Positions 12,701 through 26,577 of a stretch of DNA of 64,000 nucleotides are shown piece after piece. The stretch is from Stercorarius parasiticus (lineage: Eukaryota; Chordata; Aves; Charadriiformes; Stercorariidae), in the NCBI GenBank assembly GCA_013396915.1, contig VWZL01005037.1, positions 1,978,561-2,042,560 of the forward strand, read 5' to 3'. Made by a program: the position numbers and the translations under genes. The notes under the pieces were generated by a model that was not told the DNA's origin, did no database searches, and was given only the letters and a program-made list of their open reading frames with translations. Within the stretch, counting starts at the first letter, position 1; each line of letters starts with the position of its first letter.

Positions 12701-15700
12701 TGCTTCAGGTGCTCTGTCTCCAACTAAGCCTAGCATTTCCTCTGCCTTGGTTTAATACGTCCTCCTCCCCAAAATCAGTTCTGCAGCAAAATCTCCTGTA
12801 TACACAAAGCTTCTGGAGGGCAACATGACTTCAGCATCACACACAGCAACTCCTCTCTGCTTGGCCACTCTGCTGCTGGCTCCATCCATGTTCTCCAGGA
12901 CATGCCACACATGCTTCAGTGAGTCTTTTCCTACTCCGTCCCTCTCAAAACAGATGCACTGGAGCTTCTATTTGCTTTACTTTTCACACTTGAGCAAAAG
13001 ACTCTATTGTGCTGCTTCCCCTCAACTTCTCCTTCTGAAAAACAGGCCGCTAAGGAGTCACCTGCCATATAACCTGGTAAAACCAGTAAGGTCATTTGGA
13101 CCATGCTTGTCCTCTCTGCTCTTGCCTTCCTCCCGAGAAAAACCCAGCGACTCTTCAACTCATTCTTGCAGGCAAGATTTCTGCTCAACCTGGGAGAGGT
13201 TTTTAGTCTCTCTGTCCAGTTCTTGGCACTCACATAACTCTCAGGGTGACAATGTGAATGAAAGGAAATTTTTTTACAAAAATTTTGACTGAGATTGTAA
13301 CTGTCTCATTGAAACACTCGGCAAAATCCTTCACGCCAAATAAGAGATGTTAGAAGCTGCCTTAAAAATTGATCACGAATGAATGAGTCACCTTCTTAGG
13401 AAGTAAGACTTGGCAGGACTGATTTGCATCACAAAGCCACCACTGTCTTCTGGCATCCTGAAGGCATTGTCAGAGAAAAAGCCAAGGACTGAATGGATAT
13501 AGATGCAGATGAGAATCACTTACTCCTAGGGCAGGCTTTAACCTGAACTTTAACTACTGCTCTCTACCACTTTCCTACCCGCACCAGAAAGCTTATGAGC
13601 TGTCCCAGAGGATGCTTTCAGCTTGTATTAACACAGTGAGGAAAGTACAGGCTTGAGCCCTGACCGTTGGCTCTCTCCAGGCTGGCAAGCTACCTGCTGA
13701 CATGCAGCACAGGGGCACATCAATCATACATGCTGTTCTTTCCCAAGCATTACTGGACAGTTCAACTAGGATGAGATGCTGGTGTTCCCCGGCACAAATC
13801 CTCAATTTTCTACAGTGAACTATGATCATCAAGAATTGCTGGAGCAAAGATAAGCCATGAGAGGACACCATGGGTATCACCCATGTAACTTCATTTTGGC
13901 ATAAAAGAGTGAGCATCTTCTAAAAAGCTCTTCCTTGGTTACCAGTAAATATGCAATATTGTAATTTATCACCAACAATCCCATTATTACACTGAAACTA
14001 ACTCCATTTAAAGAACTTTCAACACCTAAAGGGTTTCAAGCAATTCCCAGTAAATTTCCATGTCTAGATATGTCAATAAATTCAGTCTCTTAAGCAGCAA
14101 GAATAATCCACTATGGGAATAATACCGCATTTACCAAATGTATGCAAATAAATTTGACTAACAAAAAATATCAGTTTTAAACAAAAAGACAAATACTATT
14201 TGTATTTATCAGTATTAAGCACAATTTTGCCCCATTTCCTTTGTTTTGTACTGGACAAACTGCAAAAGTGTGATTCCTTCACAGCCAATAATCCTGCTGA
14301 GCTTCACCTTTTACCCCAGTCTCTTCATGAAATTCATTCCAGCTGCCGAGTGTGACAGGTATGCAGCAATATATGCTTGGTGATGAGCGTTTGTGACAGC
14401 ATTTAAGTTGACCCAGTTTTCAAGGTAGTTCATATATCTTAGTGGGAAAAAACCCGTATCAATGAATAGCATAGGAATGCTGTTATTACATTATTGTCTC
14501 TACTGACCCCTCCCAAAGAGAGAGATGCTCATCCTCTGTATACAGCCCTTCTCATTCTTAGGTCATTTTTATTCTGGAGGCACATTATTGTTATAGCAAA
14601 ACAAGTATATTATGCCAAAAAAACAGTCCTATCAGGGATACAGCTATATGGTAAAGAAGTGCTTTGTACTAGGCAAGCTTCATCACCCCCTCACAATCAA
14701 GCCCAATTCTACCAGACTTACACGTACAAATGCTTCTACATTAGTGTCTTCCAAAACAACTGTGCCAGTCTGTGATCACACCTTTTCTCCTCTCTCAACA
14801 CTTACAGGGCTCCTTAGCATAGGACTGGTTTCCTCCCTTGACCATCATCGGTAGCACAGACAAAGTTATTCCTGTTATCCACATCCTGAAGAAGCCAACA
14901 ATGCCCACTGCCATTTCTATAAGGCATTCCCCCAAAATGCTCAAGAAATTCCAATTTCTTTAGCCTTTCTTTTTGGCAAACAAACTACACCTGGTCTTCC
15001 CACTGACCAACTACAAAATCAGACTGACCAGTCATGCTTTGAAAGCTTCCTTTGTTCACTTCTCTGCTTAGTTGTCACATGGGCACAGCTGTGCTTGCTT
15101 ACTACTAAATACAAATTTCATCTATTTGCAGTCCTGATTCTTAAGTGCTTTTTACAAGCAAGAATAATGGTAGTTCATTGCTCTTGAGCCAAGTATTCTC
15201 TGGTCAAAACCAGAAAAGCAAATACGAAATCCCTCCTCCCTCTCTTCCACATCAGATTTGCTTAATAAAAAGGCCATTTTGTTTTCTCCCATGTATCTCA
15301 GCACCTGGGATCCAAATGTCGAGCTATGTTCTTTCTCTTTTTCTATCATAGAGACTAATCAGGATTCTGCACTCTCTACCAGTTGGCAACTTGGTTGATG
15401 AGGAGTAAGGCAGAAAAAGAATTTGAAGTTCAATACTCCTTTCCATTGCTTAATGCAGAAATCAGACAAAGAAAATCTAATGTGAATAACAAGAAGAAAT
15501 GGTGAACACAGACTGTACAACATGCTTGCCTGAAGGCTAAAGAAGCTACTCGATGCTCCAAGGACTTTCATGAGTTCTACGTAAAATGGTCATTGGATAA
15601 TATGCTGAAAGAGGAGCAGGGGTTGAACCAAGCTCTTCCCAGCCTTCGGCTCACAGTCCTGCTTGCTCTGTTCTTTGTGCCTAGAGGCACAGCTCCAACA

Positions 15701-18700
15701 AGAAGTACAATGTACTCTGACCCACACATTAGTTTGTAGTTTAGAGATTAGGGTTGTATTCTTAGAGAAAGAATTGCAAATCACCTCTGACCAAGGAAGG
15801 CATGAAGGTTTTGCCCTCTGCATTCTTGATAAGCGGTCTAAACACCAGGCTACTCTTCAGGGCAAAGCAGAGTACCTTCTTGTTTGATTGAGGATTAGAT
15901 GTTTTTTGGCAAAGGTGCCCTTAATCTCTGATTTTTGAGAAAAGGGCGGAGGAACTTATTTCAGGATCAGCATTTAGGACAGCATGAAGGAAGGTGTTTC
16001 TTCAGAGCCATGAATAAGCATGAAGATAGGATATTGTTTTCTATTATCTCTTGGTTTGTATTTTTGGTGTTTTTTTCCAGATAATTGTATATGGTCTTAA
16101 ACTTACGTTAATGGATTTTTATTAAATAGTGCATAAACCAAGGAGATGTGGCATCTTATGTGCACACACAGTTACACCTTACATGGTATCTATTGAAATA
16201 CTTAGAATCTTCAAATATATTGTTGTGGTTTACCCATTTGATTCACAGACCTTTCTGAATGTAATACAAACTCTTCTTTTCAATAAAGATGGGATGTTAT
16301 TTCTTGAAATGCAAGTCCAGTGAAAAGCATGGCTGTGGTTATGTAACGTGTTTATGTGTTTCTTCCATGCATCTTTATCTCCATCACTAATTTTGTAATT
16401 TCAAGTAAATCCCAATGTGTATCTCCCATGAGAATACGAAACACTATTCTCTTCACATTTACAGGGAAGCAGAGATACTGCACTGTTTTTCTTGAACATA
16501 GATTTGAATGTGCTCTTGAGGGAAGTGCCCATCGTATTGATTCAAACAATATCTGAGAGGCATCAAAACTGCAGCAATAGTTTAGCTGCTAACACGAATC
16601 ACAAACTCTTTTCCAGCACATTCGAACTGGGCTCCTACTGCCCTGAACAATGATACATAAATACAGTTATCTGACATAATGTAATTTCAGAGCAAAATCA
16701 CATCAGTACATTGACTTAATACCGGGTTTTATATGAAAGTCTCATATTCTCGACTGATTACTTCGAAAGTGGAGCCTAAACAGCCCTGCGCAAGGAAAAA
16801 AAATCTAACCTATAGAATATAAGATGAATAACCTTATCGGACAGATGCACTCTAAGATTTTAATTCTGCTTCAATTCCTGTTTAGCAGAAGTTCATTAAA
16901 CTCCTACATCATGAGTCTGACCTAGAAAAGTAAATAAGTACTCTGTTATTCCCTTTAGAGCCCTGAGTTACTAATAAGGAATTATAAATCTCCAGTCACT
17001 TTGTCAAGCAGCCAAATACATCCCAAGTGAAACACAACTGCAAAGTTCATAAAAATGAGACCGATTGAAATGCAAGACTAAAAATGTGCTTTTGTTTTAT
17101 AGACCATGAATTAATACCACATTGTTTCCGCTTTTGTGAACTACAAATATGGACAAGTAGGATGAACAGAATACAGCTACATTCACCCACCTAGTCGACT
17201 TTTTCGCTGGCCCTTGTTTGTTTCCTCCTTGAAAACATCAAGTTACTGCACTTATATAGCACTATTCATCATAGATGTTTAAGCTTTTTATGAAGACAGA
17301 TAGGTAGTTTAGATGGGGAGAGACTCGGGAGCAAATAATCATAAACATTCACATGTGCCTCAGCCAAAGTCACCACACAAGGCAGTGACGGATTTGGTAA
17401 TAGGATCATAGTATGTACCCTGGCTCAACTTCCAGCTCTAAAACCCGCAGCGTATCATGGGCACTGCTCCAGCAAAATGCGAAGCATATACATTACTAGA
17501 AATTTATGAATAATCACATTGAAGATGTTTTCTGAAACAAACCCACAGTCCTAGGCATAGGATGAAATCTGGGCTCTGCTGGAAACCTTGCCTCACTGAT
17601 AAAAGTCCTCTCGGCTTCAGCAGGTCTAAGACTTCCCGTTCCTTTCTAAATGTTTCTTCAAAATCTGCTTTGGATTTGTTGATTCGTTTGTTGGATGACC
17701 TCAGTTATACTATCCAGGCTATGTTAAATATAGTAGCTTGAATTGTCATTACCTACAGCGATTAAGCCTATAATTAGATCCCCTTCAATGTCTTCTTGAC
17801 TTGCAAATGCATCCCTCTAACCTTCCCTGTTGCTGTTTTACCATTTGACCCTGGAATATCTCTGGTTGCTTTCCTGGTGCAATAGCTCTAAAGTCCTCTT
17901 TGAACTAATCTGGCCAAAAAGCTGAATGCTAGTTGTAACAGTATAGTGAGAATTACTTATAATCAAGTTTCCTAAAGCTCATTTACAAATCATCCTACTA
18001 CAGTTTATTCCACTGCTTTTGCAGCTGTCTGTCAGAGCACAGCTTTGCCTTTAGAGGCTTCTGAATGCTGCTGAAACTTCAAAATATGTAATTCTACACA
18101 TAAACATAGGTTTTGGTAGGAATGTGGCTATATTAATAAGACTGGTGAGCTCAACCCTTCACCTCACTCAGTTTGCCATGAGGATAATGAGGCCATAAAA
18201 GCCCTAAAGTCCTGCCTGCTCTCAGTGATGAAGACAGCGTGTCTTACTCACAAGAGTCATGTCCTGGTCATGACTAAACCTCCCCAAGTCAGATACTGTC
18301 CACTTGGCTGCTGCCTTCTGAGGACAGAATGGTCTGTACTATGTACATTCTGCGTATACTCTGTACAGCAGTTTGGGACCCCGCGGTATGAAAATAATTT
18401 CAGTTATAACATGGCTTCACAATTTGAATTATACTTGATGTATTTGTCATGCTGATTTTTAATTCTCTATCCACCTCTAAAGCTGAGATGGCACCATTAA
18501 TTACATAGCTGGAACACTGTACTTGTATAAAAATGTGAATGAAATCACTAAATTAAGATTGCTTCCAAGAAACTGTTGCTCAGTCTCATTAGCAATACAA
18601 AAGTGCAGTAATTGAAATGCATGTAAGAAGCTGTTTATTCAACTGGCCAAGAAACCTGACAGTTACTAAAGGCAATCTTAATCTACACAAAGAGAGGGTT

Positions 18701-21589
18701 AATTAAAGATATGCAAATAATTTGTTTTCTTGTGTTTCAAGCTAGGAAGTACCTAGTGTCCCATCTAAATAGGTGATGAGAAGACAACGGATCCTCTGGA
18801 AGATCACAATGAGATGTGAAATACATTATATGAAAGGTGTTAAAAAATCATGTGCTAAAATACAGTGTACTACGAAAATGGAAATTAAAATCTTGTATAC
18901 TTGGCCCAATTTGCATGTATTTTAGCATCTCACTGGGAAAATAAACATGTTTTGTCACTACTGACACCTTCACATCAAATGCAGAGACCAAGTCACTGAA
19001 GGGGTTTTCCAGCCACACACAGTGTTCCAAAGACAGCATGTCACAGTCTTTCCAGCGGTGACAGGAAGAGACAGACGTGGCTTTGGGCTGTGGGAGAGCC
19101 AGTGTTTTACTGTTATATGGTTAAGACCAGCTAAAAATCTGACAATTATTCGGTAAACTGAAGAGTAATGCTAGCAACTGGACAGTCTGCCGTCCCCACT
19201 TCAGGCAATTTAATATCTCCTATCTTTTATTTTCCTTTTCTCTCTACTCCATAAAACACCAATAAATCCTCCTTTTCTTTAATCTAAGCTTAATTGAGTT
19301 TTTGGCTGTTATCTGGGGAAATTACTTTTTCGTATTCCTGAGGGAAACAGAACAGTGTCCTCAGGAGAGCTGAACACAACAGTCAGCCTACTGGTCAAGG
19401 GCAGGGGAAAAACTGTTATCTCCTTTCAAGGAATTGCCTCAGAGGGGTCAGTGGTATCATTATGAACAGAGACAGGGCTAAATGACTTGAGGACACAATG
19501 CACCATCAGGGACTCAGATACATGTAATAGACTACTGGTAGCGAGAGGTAGGATTACACACAAACACGCTAGGAATAAGATGGGTATCTTCAAAAATATT
19601 TCAAAAGCACTGTGTTCACTGAAATACAGCGCACATGCAGAAGTAGTATCATTTTAATTAGAACAGTAGAAATAAAGTGGCACAATTGTCTTAATGTGGA
19701 TGCAGACTTAGAGGTATAAAGGTGTTTGTTCCATGATAAGCTAGTCTTGGAAAACAAGAATAAAAGGCATTTCTGGGATAAGGCATCTTGACACTACACA
19801 TCTATGCCCATGGCAGAAGACAACTATTTCCATAAGGCACGTGAACATAATAGAATAAAAACTGCATGTAGACCAGTCCCAACAAAAGAGGGCACATTTT
19901 AACAGAAATGGGGAAAACAGGGTTCTTGATAAAAAAAGCATAAAAAAGCAGTTCTCTTTTGTTTGTACATCAAAGGCACACCATCATCAACACAAAGGAA
20001 ACTTTGCTTCTCATTGATGCCCTCCTCAGGGTTTGCACATACAGACTTTCCACTAATAGTTCTCTGCTTTGGGTAATTATATAAGATGGAAACAGACCCA
20101 CAGTTATAAGGTGCTTTCAATGGAGTTATCACTTTGCAAGTCTGAGCCTAGCATTTTTATTATTTTTGCTGCTTTGTATCACTGTGCTGCTTGGAATATT
20201 TATTCCATTTGTGTTCTGAATATTTCCATTTTCAGAATACAATTTAATGTATAGACAGAGCAGCAGACTGCCTGCCTCCTGACAGGGCTGATAAGAACCA
20301 AAGTGTTTACAATATAAAGCTGTCTGAGAAGCTAAGCAACAGACCTCTGCAGGACAGGTGCTCAGACAGGAGTATCTGCTAGTAAATCAGAAATGTCTCA
20401 CGTTGACAGAACCATCCTACCTGCTATCCAGAAATGTTCCTCTGAAATACCAAAGTAACTCATGAGTGCAGCCAAAACTATTTTCAGTGTAAAAATACTA
20501 CCTCTTCCCCTGCCGTGGACAGATATATTCTGGACACCAGCATATTTGAAACATTTTGCTGTGACACCAACATACATATAGTTTTTTCCCTCCTCGCTGA
20601 AACAGTTTGTGATGTGCCAGGACAAACATACATACTGTCTTACTCTGCTTGGATTTCTTCAACAACTCTACAGAGCGTGGAAACTTACGTTAACCTCTGT
20701 GTTGTCCCCAGCGCTGAGCACTGTCATCTCCAGCTGCGTTCTCAGGTGATACCTCCTGCAATCCTAACTTGCACCCACAATCTACTAAACCACCGTCCAC
20801 TATCAAATTGCCGTCCTGGGGCAATTGTACAAGTAATTTGCAAAAAGATCACGATATCCCTAATTCTACTACGGCTACTTTGTGAGGGGGCTTGGGAGGA
20901 AATAAATAGCCCTGAAACAAACTCTGCTTTATGAATTATTCTGATGCAAATTCATACTCTAAAGTATTCCTCTTGTGCTAGAAGGAATATAAACAACTGA
21001 GAATATATTTTTATACTTGGATTTACAGGGGCCATTATGAAAAACTGATTAACTGTAACAAACCTCCAAACAAATACTAATTTAAAGAGTTAGGTGAGAA
21101 CCACAGTAGCGATGAACAGCTAGCCAATACATTCACCTAAGACTGAGTCACACTCAAAAGATGTTAATTTCCATTATTCCTATTTAATGTTGTGGATTTT
21201 AAAATATTTTGGCCTCGATCTTTAAAACATATAGACACTTAAATCTGTTTGAAATTAATGCGAATTTCCATCAAACCACTTTTGAAGAACTAGCCCTCCG
21301 GATTTCTCAGGGTATTATCATCACAGTTAATGTATTCACAGAGGAAAGAAATTGGCTTAGTCACACAATCCATCAGCTGAGGTTTGCAGCACCCTCCTCA
21401 CTGAAGAAAATAATCTCATATGAAAATCTTGAACACTTTCAAACTGTTTCAAACACTAATATTGTTCTGTGCAGCCTCATCACTTCCTACTGCGATGGCT
21501 AATATGCTGGTATCACTGTAAGATCAGGGTTCTAAATCCACGAAATACTGAATTATACTAAAACTACTAGGTGCTGACCCTACCCCGCT
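6721..21589. other. AT-rich non-coding stretch
   Basis: No recognisable gene, tRNA or transposon appears in about 14.9 kb. The subregion 12,640-13,250 is pyrimidine-rich on the plus strand and carries a 155-codon open frame (12,825-13,292), but the peptide is Ser/Leu-rich with no domain. A 139-codon frame at 20,515-20,934 is likewise anonymous. Elsewhere only short homopolymer runs are visible. If the minus-strand gene near 52-54 kb extends leftward, this would be intron. Confidence 0.5.
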
Positions 21590-21960
21590 ATCATGGCATC
21601 TGTGTGCCAGTGAGGTCCAGCAGCTCCCTGGGGTGCCGAAGCAGTGGTGGGTCCCTCGGGTGCCAAAGCGGTGGTGGGTCCCCAGGGAGTCAGCAGGGCA
21701 GAACCTCACCATCCCAGCCAGGTAACAGGACACCAGCCCTGGGCATCGGGCACCTCCGTGGAGACAGGGATGTGCTGAGGCCAGGCCAGGATTTCAGCTC
21801 GAGGGTTGGGCCTGGCTCGGCAGGACTGGGCTGAGGCAGAGCTGTAGGCTGGTTGGAGGCACCAACACAGTGTTGACTGATGGCCTCAGGCTGGGCTGAA
21901 GCGGGGCTCCTGGGCCCACAGGGGTGGTGTGCAGACCTGCTCACATCCTTCTCCAAAGCA
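21590..21960. other. GC-rich block containing a short tandem duplication
   Basis: About 370 bases are GC-rich in an AT-rich setting and contain a 27-bp unit present twice. Frames are open on both strands: a Ser/Gly-rich peptide on plus, and on minus a peptide with a GTHH(R/C)FGT repeat produced by the tandem unit. The block is less CpG-rich than the 52-kb island. I see no start, splice pair or domain that would make it a gene. Confidence 0.4.
21632..21685. repeat. 27-bp tandem duplication, two copies
   Basis: Positions 21,632-21,658 and 21,659-21,685 are two copies of a 27-bp unit beginning GGTGCC(G/A)AAGC, with 23 of 27 bases identical. The unit is a multiple of three, so it gives an in-frame 9-residue repeat in every frame. 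It looks like a very short minisatellite. Confidence 0.8.
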
Positions 21961-24900
21961 AAAGCAGAGCTGCTATGCAACTCATGCAAAAAGTAGGTTT
22001 TGCATGTAGTGTTTTGAGGAGAATATGGATGAAGACGACAGCTGTGCAGGGTAAGGGTCTTGTCATAAAGGAAAGGTTGGGAAGAAAGTCCCAGCATCCA
22101 TTTGTGCTGCAGTATCCAGTCCACAGCAATGTCAGTTTCAGATCTAATTATCTGAAATTAGGCATCAGAGAAAGGATAGATAGGTCAAACAGTACTTATA
22201 ATATTTTTAATATTTATGGATACCAGGCAAAACATTTAGATAGCATTGCCCATCACTCCTAGGTACAATGATTCCATGACAGCATGGCTAGACCAAGCCA
22301 CACTAATCAAGTGACATCATTTACAATTTTGCCAGTCTAAGGCATGTCGGGATAAGACACCAGGCTATGATCTTTGTCCCATATATATCATTCTGATGAG
22401 TTTTACGAAGTGCCAAATTATAAACCTGCTGTCATTATTTTATAATAAGAGATGAGATCGTCCCATTTAAGAGCTCTAAATATGAGATACCAAGTTCAAC
22501 ACCAGAAGTAGTCAACTAGTATCACTTTAGGGCAGCTTGTGTCCATACAACCAACATAGAGCTAATTGCAAACAGCCCTCCTCTAACTTCTAAAACCAAC
22601 TTGTGACCAGTCTTTCAAAAAAGTCACTATAAAATTCACTTTGGGGAATCTTTTCTTTTTTTTCCCCTCTCTTCCTAATGCAGCTTTAAATTAACATGTT
22701 CAATAAAGCAAGCAACACTCCAGCTCTAATAGCCAGAGTCAGTCTTGACCCTCATTTTATCTTAGCTGGAGATAATTACTTGATACTAATGTAGAGTGCC
22801 AAAGACATTCCTGAATTTCACTGAATTATTACTAGACAGATTTTCGTTCAAATCACGCAGTATAACACTACATAGCTCTGTATATCAGTTTATTTTGTAG
22901 TATTCTTGCTTGCTTGCAGAAGGTCACAAACCTTGACTGTACTTTCAAATAAATCCACAGACTTCAGGACCAATCCCATAATCTGATACATGCGAGTAAT
23001 CACATCAATTGGTTTCTACAAATCCTTCTCAAATAGAAAAGTGCATACTTGTTTCCCTGAACCATGTCAACTGCATTTATTACAGGCGTAATGCATGGAA
23101 TATTATAGTCCGAATAGGGTATTGTACATGTTATAGATCAGCTATGTAGCAAGTAGTCACTGCTTTTTGTGGAGGTGTGTCACATGAGCCATCAATAGAG
23201 TTTGTCAAGCAGTACCTTGAAATTCAGTTATATCTCAGTGGATGACTGGTTAATTTTACGGAGTCTAGACAGAAAGTCTGAAAATTAACATGCATAAATT
23301 TGAATCATTCCTGTGCGTTTAGCAGTCAATGCACTACTGATATCTATGGAAAAATGACCAGAGCTGTCTGGAATATCAATAAGAAACCCCACAATAGGTG
23401 GCTACCTGTCAACAAATACTGAAGTATCTACATAATCACAATTCTACCGTGTTTGAAAGGATATACAGTCTCTGCCCTTACCAGCTATTAGCATTAAGTA
23501 ATGGTCAGTCACGGTGGAAAATCTTGATGATTCAGCCTTAGTATATAGAGCGCAGGGTTACGTGTCACATGAGCAAAGACTGGCTAGATTTTCTCTAATC
23601 AGTTCTGAGAGTGCCAAAGGCTCACTGATTGTTCCATCAACTCAGGTTTATTCCAAGTATAGCTCATCAGATTACAAGTCTGACAGACGCTGAAGTACCT
23701 TACAGTGTTACACAGCTGATGAGCACAGTGTCACAACAGCAAACTGAAACGAGGCAGAATCTTTCTTTTAAGATATATTCTACTAAATATTAAGCTTTCT
23801 CCTTCAGAATATACTTCAAAATTAACTGTATCATGCCAAAATTCTTTAATATTCAGATGCCACTACTTAACTGCATACTGCAGAATACCCTGCTTCCACT
23901 GCGTGTCTGCAGTGACGCTTCTACACACGTTGGTGTGTTATGAAAAATGTGGCCTTTTGTATTCTTAATGGATCAGAACCAATACAAGGACACAAGATGG
24001 TTGATCCGAGAAAGCAACAGGCACACAGACATTAATTGAACAATGCACCTGATGTATGAGGTAATCCCCACAGTGGATGTTTCACATGCATCAGTATGTT
24101 GCTTTGGTATCAGTGCTCTAAAGAAATATTTCAACCTTCCTCTGCAGCCTAGTAAGTAGTTAATAATCTTAATATCTCATGTAGTATATTTTTAAACACT
24201 GTAAACCATTTTGTTCTGTTTTATCTACCATACACATTCAGCCTAACCAGGAGGGACACACAGAGGCATATATTGTATTGAGAACCTCATTTCTACTAAC
24301 AGACAGATCCACTTTGGATCACAGGAGTTCAGAGCCTTCAAAACATTCTGCAGTACTGTAGGAACCTTCCACTGCAGCGGCACTTGTAAGAAGCACAGAA
24401 ATTTGTACGTAATTCGGTTATTTACTTTTTCCTGTGATGCTTCAACTTTCTTCTTGACTTTTTTCTGGTGTTTGATGCAGTTACATTATTTATTTAAATT
24501 GCTGTATTAACTGTACCGATATGAGATAAACCGCACCTATAACACTTTTAGCACTTACAAAAACTTCTCACAGTTCAGATGCAAGAGTACTGTAACAGTC
24601 ACCTCACTGTTACTTTGTGCTTTACCTTGCAACTTCTTGTCTTACCTACTGTCTTTCATCTTACTTAGTCCTCAAATCCTTTAGGTCTGGGAATTGATCT
24701 ATTTATTACATGTTTGTGGAGTTCTGGCACATTTAGGCTTGGTTCCCCACCTGTGCCTTAAAATAAACGCGCAATAACAGAAAAGGTTCTCTACTGCAAT
24801 TCCCCAGGGACACCAACAACAACGCCTCGGCGCTCATTTCTTTCTCGTGCTCTGGCTAAAGCAATGCAAATTCACACGCTCTGCTCACAGCAAACTACTG

Positions 24901-26538
24901 CATCTAAGAAAGGGCAGTTCAGCACAGCTTGACCCATGCAGCCAAATGTAATAAGTAGAATTTAACCATCCTTAAAAACCCCCACAATATAATCTATACT
25001 TTGTAGGATTCATGGAGTGTATGCTGATTTACACAGAGTAAAGATTGATCTCTCTGGCGGAACCAACAGATATTGTCCTTTATTCTGATCTTTTTCAAAC
25101 AGACTCTAACATAAACGCACAAAAATCCACGCATTTTCATATTGTTAAGGTATAGCATTAAACTGAAAGTCGGGGAGAAGGTGCCCTTTTTATGCCAAGG
25201 GCTTCAGTTCTGGATAAAAAAGCACTAACACCACTTTTATGGATTACATCATGTCGATAGTAACTAATCAAAAGCTACTCACGAGCGGATTTAAGTAGCC
25301 ACAGATTCCTAAAGATACCGGGTCACTTATTGAGAGGCCGTCACTTCCTGAACCCTCTGATAACATTTACATGCACTGGGGGAAGCTGATGCTGTTTTGG
25401 AATCAGAGTAGGATAAGCACGAGTCCAGCACTGATTACTAGAGCCTTTATTAGCGCGATAGTTAAGCATGTGCTTAAATGTTTAATTATTCTCACCGAAG
25501 TAACAGACAAACTCATGTGCTTCAGTACCTCACTGAAATATAGCTGTAATTACTGTCTATTCTTCCTGCCAGTATCTTTCAATATCACTAGATAAAGATT
25601 CTCCAAAGCAGGAGGACATTTCTGGAGTAAGACTTAAAACAGCAGCTGAGAGGAGGGGCCTCAATAGCAAAGTTATCGAATAGTTTCTCAGCACCATCTC
25701 AGTTAGTACTCGCGTGCTGCTCTATCCCGTACGTGAGATATCCCTAAGTATTCAGAAAGCCAATGCAGTGATGCTTCTAAAATACAGTAGCATGCATTAT
25801 TTGACTAAACATTATGCCTCCCCAAGGGCCTGTGAAGCAATAGAAAGCCAAAGTGAGTTAGGCATTAAATAGGCATTAAAACCGATTCCGAAGTCCCCTT
25901 TCCTAAAATCTTCTATACTGAACAAAAAAATTGAATAAAGTCTTCATCCTAGCAAATAATTCATGATAAACACAATCTTCGGAATTTGAACACAATTAAA
26001 TGCTGCCATCATTAAACATTTATAAAGTTTGAAGAGTATGGTACAACTGAAAATACCAAATTTGTTAGTTACAGGGAAATGCGACTTGCCCTGATTGTTC
26101 ACTGAACCCCTGACATGCTGTAACACACCGCACTGATGTTGGAACTTGGAACTTGAATTACTGCATTCAATGTTTGTTCATAACAGAACGCTACAGACTA
26201 TAAAGGGAGTTTTGGGGGGTTGTTTCTTCAAGAATCTGAAGTTATACAGTGAAGGGGAAGGAGAACTGCTTGGAGGGAGCTAGATGAGTCCTGGCATGAA
26301 AAGTTTACAGATGTAGGTAAGTATTTCAGTTATATATTTCTTGATAAAACTTACAACCTTATAACAGCACTGTGAAAGGCAATGTAGGATTCGTCAGGAC
26401 AAATACAAGTTTTTAATGGCACATCTTTACCTCTCAAACTAATATCCCATCATATTCAGAAGAAATAGTGATGATGGTCACAATTGGAACACAGATTCTC
26501 GTCACAGAAAACCTTTTAAAACACTTCTGTTCTGAAAA

Positions 26539-26577
26539 TTGTTAATTTTTTATTTTTTATTTTTTTTAAAAAAAACA
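26539..26577. repeat. T-run/A-run low-complexity patch
   Basis: The plus strand reads as a series of T-runs broken by single A residues (TTTTTTA units), followed immediately by a run of A. It is a simple low-complexity tract and could also pair with itself. Confidence 0.7.
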
